In this document: positions 60,419 through 64,000 of the stretch, piece by piece
Layout of the letters: each line of letters opens with the position of its first letter
Numbering within the stretch: position 1 is the stretch's first letter
Source: Daucus carota subsp. sativus
Taxonomy: Eukaryota > Streptophyta > Magnoliopsida > Apiales > Apiaceae
Reading direction: 5' to 3'
Assembly: GCF_001625215.2 (NCBI RefSeq)
Contig: NC_030384.2
Location: forward strand, 37,172,390-37,236,389
Length of the DNA stretch: 64,000 bases
Position numbers and translations under genes: made by a program
Notes under the pieces: model-generated
The model's input: only the letters and a program-made list of their open reading frames with translations
Told to the model about the DNA's origin: nothing
The model's database searches: none

Positions 60419-60717
60419 CATCATTTGTGATGTATTTATTCATATTGATAGCATTGGCTTAGACAGTTTCAGTTTTTACCTTAATAACTCTAGTTATTTC
60501 TTTACAGATAGTTATCTAGTGTTATTTGAAAACCGGAGACTGTAATAAGTAGTATCAATTAACAGTTGCGAGATTTTGGATTCGTCTATGTGCCTGTGTT
60601 TTGAAATATTTCTGCCCATATCTTCATTATTAGTGTAAGGAATTTGGCAGGAAATGTAGGAGTGAAGTGCTGCTGCAAAGTTCAATGCAGATACGGTCAA
60701 GTTATCAAGAACTTTGC

Positions 60718-60781
60718 ATCCGTCACCCAGTAAAATATTTTACCATTTAGGCTTTTCTGAATATTTTACTGGGTGACGGAT
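60718..60781. repeat. 22-bp perfect inverted repeat, 20-nt loop, downstream of aspartokinase
   Basis: ATCCGTCACCCAGTAAAATA(TT) at 60718-60739 is repeated as an exact reverse complement at 60760-60781. It lies about 300 bp after the aspartokinase stop. It could be a small MITE end pair or a stem in the 3' UTR. Confidence 0.75.
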
Positions 60782-60789
60782 CCAGGCCT

Positions 60790-61530
60790 TGGTAAGCTTT
60801 GCAAATAAGGTTTATTCTTTCCTCTGTAATATTTTACCATTTTAGCATTTCACAACCAATAAACTTCTGGTGGTAGGTGGCCAATGCCGAAGCAACAGCT
60901 TATTTGCCTGAACAGTGCTGCAATTTAAGTTCATTGCCAAATAAATAATTAAAAAAAGTGATCCAATTAAAGCTTATCTTTGGTTCCTATTTTAGGTCAA
61001 TTTTCGGCCGGTAATATCTTTGAAATCTATATATGAATATTTAAGTTTGTAGGGCTTTTGGAGTTTGGGGGATTCATTTCAACTTCTCAAGTAAATTTTT
61101 ATATAGTTATTTTATTTGTGAAAGCTTAAATTCCTTTATTTCTACAAATAAGGAATTTGAACCAGAAAATGGTCATCACTGATCAGATATTTATCAGATA
61201 TGTTTCGATAAATCATGAATTTTATTCAAATAAAAGTTTAATCGATAAATTATTTACATAAATTAATCAGAAATATTTTAATAAATCGGAGATTTTTAGA
61301 ATTACGGTGTTATTGTGATATTAAGAAAATCTTATTGATTAAAATAAAATTTTCAAAATTTCATTTTGCTGATATTTTTCTTTTCCAAAATTGTACTTCC
61401 ATCAAAAAAATCAATAATTGTGCAAAAAATCGAAAAACTGGGTATAAAGTACCAAACACCTGCAATACAGTACAGTGTTTAGTAGTAATCGCTTTGTGAT
61501 AGTATCTGTGAATTTGACAAGAGAAACGAG
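60790..61530. other. intergenic between aspartokinase and the next gene
   Basis: No gene. A/T-rich, with several AAAATTT-type runs. The last 60 bp, purine-rich (GAGAAACGAGAGAGACGAG), precede the start codon at 61540 and are probably its 5' UTR. Confidence 0.4.
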
Positions 61531-61539
61531 AGAGACGAG

Positions 61540-64000
61540 ATGAGCGAGAGGCCGGTGCCGAGGAGAGAGAGCCCGTGGGGTACGCCGGAGGGAGAGCACC
61601 GGCAACCCAAAGCTCACCGCTGCAATGATCGCGCTGAAGATGTTATTCAGGTCTTCATCCCCTTTCCTCCTCATTTTCATTACCTTTTTTATCCTTTACT
61701 TGTACAAATTTTAAATTTTGCAATTTCTATTCTTCGATTCAATACCTTTGTCTATTATTTAAATCATGAGAAATTAGTTTAAATCTATAAGCTTTAAATA
61801 TCAAGTGAAGCAATTATAACGGACTTTTTTGCATCTCTGGTATACAGACTTGGTACACTAATTCTAAAGATGCATTATAATTTGCTCCACATTCCAAGCA
61901 TTATTTTATTTAATTATTCAAGGTTAGTACAGAATTGGTATGGTGGCTTCCCGGTTGCTTGTCTGTTACAAACCGGTCATTTGTTTGAGCAGGGTTTTAA
62001 TATTAACAAAAAAAACAAAATTATATTTAAGTACTGTTTGGATATTTACATACTCTGAGGTTGGTGACTTTTTGTAGATGTCAGTAAGTAGTTTTCATTA
62101 GTGACTCGGTGTGTAGTTATTTGTAATATGAATGAGTCGGTATCACAACTTTGTAGCAGTTTCCTTCTTTTGTCTATGTATTAAGCTCAGGCCTACTTGC
62201 ACCTTTATACCAATGAGAGGAAAAAAGAAAGATTTCAAATATCAGTGACATGACATCTAACTGGAAGCACTTAACAATTAGATTCAAGTTGCAAATGCAC
62301 TAATCACTATGTTATGGACTCTAAATGATCATAAAATGTAACATCCTCAGAAAATGGCTGTTTTCACTTTCCTTTTTGCATTGAAGATTTTTGTGGTTTG
62401 GAATATTGGATACTTTGTTTGTAGAATATAAAACTGATTTTTTTATTAATTCTTGTTCCTCTGAAAAAGAGATTACATCCATATTTAAAACAAACGTACT
62501 TGACTCCTAACAATACTCTGCTACTTCTAATAATCTCCTAAAACAAGATAGACTCAATACCTCCTACAAACTCTCTAAAACTCCAACAATCATCCAACTA
62601 CTTCAATCTAAAATTAATCCTCAAAATAAATAACTAAACAAATAATAATAATAACTAAATTTAAGATTATTCCAACAATCACTCCCATAATCTTAAATTT
62701 ACTTAACAGAATTTATAAAGCACTTCTCTTCATTTTGTGATGCACTTCTCACCACCACCAATATGTTAATGCACTTCTCATTAACACCAATTTGTTGATG
62801 CACTTCTCATCAACGCCAAATTTACTGGAGCACTTATCTCCAGGTTCACATAATCACCCATAATTCTAATGTTCTCTCCAGGTGCACATAATCACCCATA
62901 ATTCTAAAGGAGAGGTTCTCCCTCTACTCCGTCAAAAAAAAAAACGCAAGATCCATCTCGTTCTGCATGGCACTCTATCTCATTTTCTGCCTTCAGCACG
63001 CTTCTCCGGCATTGCCTCGTCTTTCTCGGCAGCCCCATACTACACATGCATCCCATACTACACATGTAGCTTTGCCACCATCCTTCCGCAACGCCAACCT
63101 GAAACTACCTCGTCGGACACTTATTCCGCGCCTCCACCACCGGCGGCGTCTTTACCACCGGCGGCGGAACAACAAAACCTCGCTCTGATGCCAAGTGTAG
63201 AATATAAAACTGATTTTTTTATTAATTCTTGTTCCTCTGAAAAAGAGATTACATCCATATTTAAAACAAACGTACTTGACTCCTAACAATACTCTGCTAC
63301 TTCTAATAATCTCCTAAAACAAGATAGACTCAATACCTCCTACAAACTCTCTAAAACTCCAACAATCATCCAACTACTTCAATCTAAAATTAATCCTCAA
63401 AATAAATAACTAAACAAATAATAATAATAACTAAATTTAAGATTATTCCAACATTGTTAACTGTGATCAGGAATTCAGGATGTGAAATGCTTTATTACCT
63501 GGACTCGCTACATATCCAAGTGTTGGCCTCAGCAATTTTTTTAAAATTATACATGTTTTTGACCTAAAATAAGTGTCCGAGTGTCCATATTCATGTCCCA
63601 GTGTCGAGTGTCCGACACGGTATTGGAGTTGAGTGAAGAGTCGGGGTGACAAAGGTGATTTATGTTCTTTGTAGAATAAGATTTCAGTTGTGTTTCCCTT
63701 GTTCTGTGACAGAACAAATGTTATCCCAAATACACTAATACTGAATGTTGGCCTTAACTGAGCTGTTGTGGTAAATTTTATTTCGTTCTATATCTATGGC
63801 AAAATAAGAGAAAGATGAAATACACATTCTTTTAGATAATTTATTAGTTTACTGAGACCATGAATGTCTTTAATGGAAACTAAGAAGTCTAAAACCACCA
63901 ACTTTTTGGAACAGCCAGAGTACTAATTATGGTTCCTTTTCTTGTATTTGAATTGATTATATTCTTTTTTTGTAGGCTTGCTTTGAAGGTAACCCATTTA
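61540..64000 (+). CDS. small conserved plant protein, 5' end (function not recognised)
   Basis: Exon 1 is 61540-61650 (MSERPVPRRESPWGTPEGEH...DVIQ, 37 codons) and ends in a good donor, CAG|GTCTTC. Exon 2 begins at 63976 after TTTTTTTGTAG and continues past the window (ACFEGNPF...). The phase-0 join reads AEDVIQ|ACFEGNPF, which I recall from a small, well-conserved, plant-wide protein of unknown function. Exon 1 is hydrophilic, with Pro, Arg and His and one Cys (HRCND); no signal peptide or membrane segment is visible. The 2,325-bp intron contains a complete TRIM-like retroelement. Confidence 0.75.
62420..62677 (-). repeat. LTR (3' LTR in element orientation)
   Basis: 258 bp, the same as the copy at 63196-63453. 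It is next to the polypurine tract at about 62680-62700. Confidence 0.93.
62718..62905. repeat. short tandem repeats inside the TRIM-like element
   Basis: The phrase GCACTT(C/A)TC(A/T) recurs at 62720, 62742, 62771, 62800 and 62830, with spacings of 22-30 bp. A second unit, CACATAATCACCCATAATTC, occurs at about 62847 and 62885. Confidence 0.8.
63196..63453 (-). repeat. LTR (5' LTR in element orientation)
   Basis: 258 bp, next to the primer-binding-site motif at 63180-63193 (minus strand). It is followed on the plus side by the TTGTT duplication. Confidence 0.93.

Larger units (their letters stand above)
62420..63453 (-). mobile_element. complete TRIM-like LTR retroelement with matching LTRs
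   Basis: Two 258-bp LTRs (62420-62677 and 63196-63453) read identical by eye. Each starts TGTAGAATAT and ends ATTCCAACA on the plus strand. TTGTT flanks both sides (62415-62419, 63454-63458), a perfect 5-bp target duplication. On the minus strand the upstream LTR is followed after 2 nt by TGGCATCAGAGCG, one mismatch from the initiator tRNA-Met primer-binding site. The purine-rich TTATGGGAGTGA precedes the other LTR as a polypurine tract. The element is therefore oriented minus. The 518-bp interior has no gag or pol but holds short tandem repeats. Total 1,034 bp, so it must use enzymes from an autonomous partner. Confidence 0.95.

Noticed and set aside
62882-63286. 134-codon frame inside the TRIM-like element
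   Set aside because: It runs from the interior into the LTR on the strand opposite to the element's transcription and has no domain.

Overview
The window is nuclear DNA of a flowering plant. It is AT-rich, its genes have many short exons with canonical plant GT-AG introns, the encoded proteins match plant-specific families (phytyl ester synthase, SCREAM/ICE1 bHLH, DC1 zinc proteins, ER-ANT1, monofunctional aspartokinase), and miniature transposons fill the gaps. Protein similarity suggests a eudicot, probably an asterid; the species cannot be named from sequence alone.

Layout. 1-4335 (-): a chloroplast phytyl ester synthase-like gene, 3' end outside the window, with a long-terminal-inverted-repeat foldback element in its last visible intron. 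5268-6100: a LINE-derived insertion with a 16-bp target duplication and a poly(A) tail. 6284-8713 (-): a 12-exon BRO1-domain protein gene. 8740-16280: mostly intergenic, but it holds a MIR169 locus with its own TATA box (12193-12420) and several palindromes/MITEs. 16288-16845 (-): an acidic CHZ1-like histone chaperone. 19799-24064 (-): mitochondrial phosphate carrier (MPT3 type), followed by a MITE and a 600-bp foldback. 29396-31446 (+): a short-chain dehydrogenase/reductase. 32398-34324 (+): a DC1-domain protein, with a dead copy of its 5' end just downstream. 35164-37779: a 2.6-kb palindrome made of two head-to-head LTR-like arms and flanked as one unit by a 5-bp target duplication. 38-44 kb: transposon debris, including a MITE nested in another MITE and an RNase H-like pseudogene. 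44401-47680 (+): ICE1/SCREAM-type bHLH. 50969-53267 (+): ER-ANT1-type adenine nucleotide carrier. 55246-60418 (+): plastid aspartokinase. 61540-64000 (+): first exon and beginning of the second exon of a small conserved protein whose 2.3-kb intron holds a complete 1,034-bp TRIM-like element with two LTRs that look identical.

The protein genes are unrelated housekeeping or regulatory loci with no shared pathway. Loose links are metabolite transport (phosphate carrier, ER ATP/ADP carrier) and stress regulation (ICE1, miR169, phytyl ester synthase). The most unusual structures are the palindromic LTR element, the TRIM with matching LTRs, the nested and foldback MITEs, and two GC-AG introns. Exon boundaries were set by eye from splice signals, reading phase and family similarity; nothing was aligned by computer.
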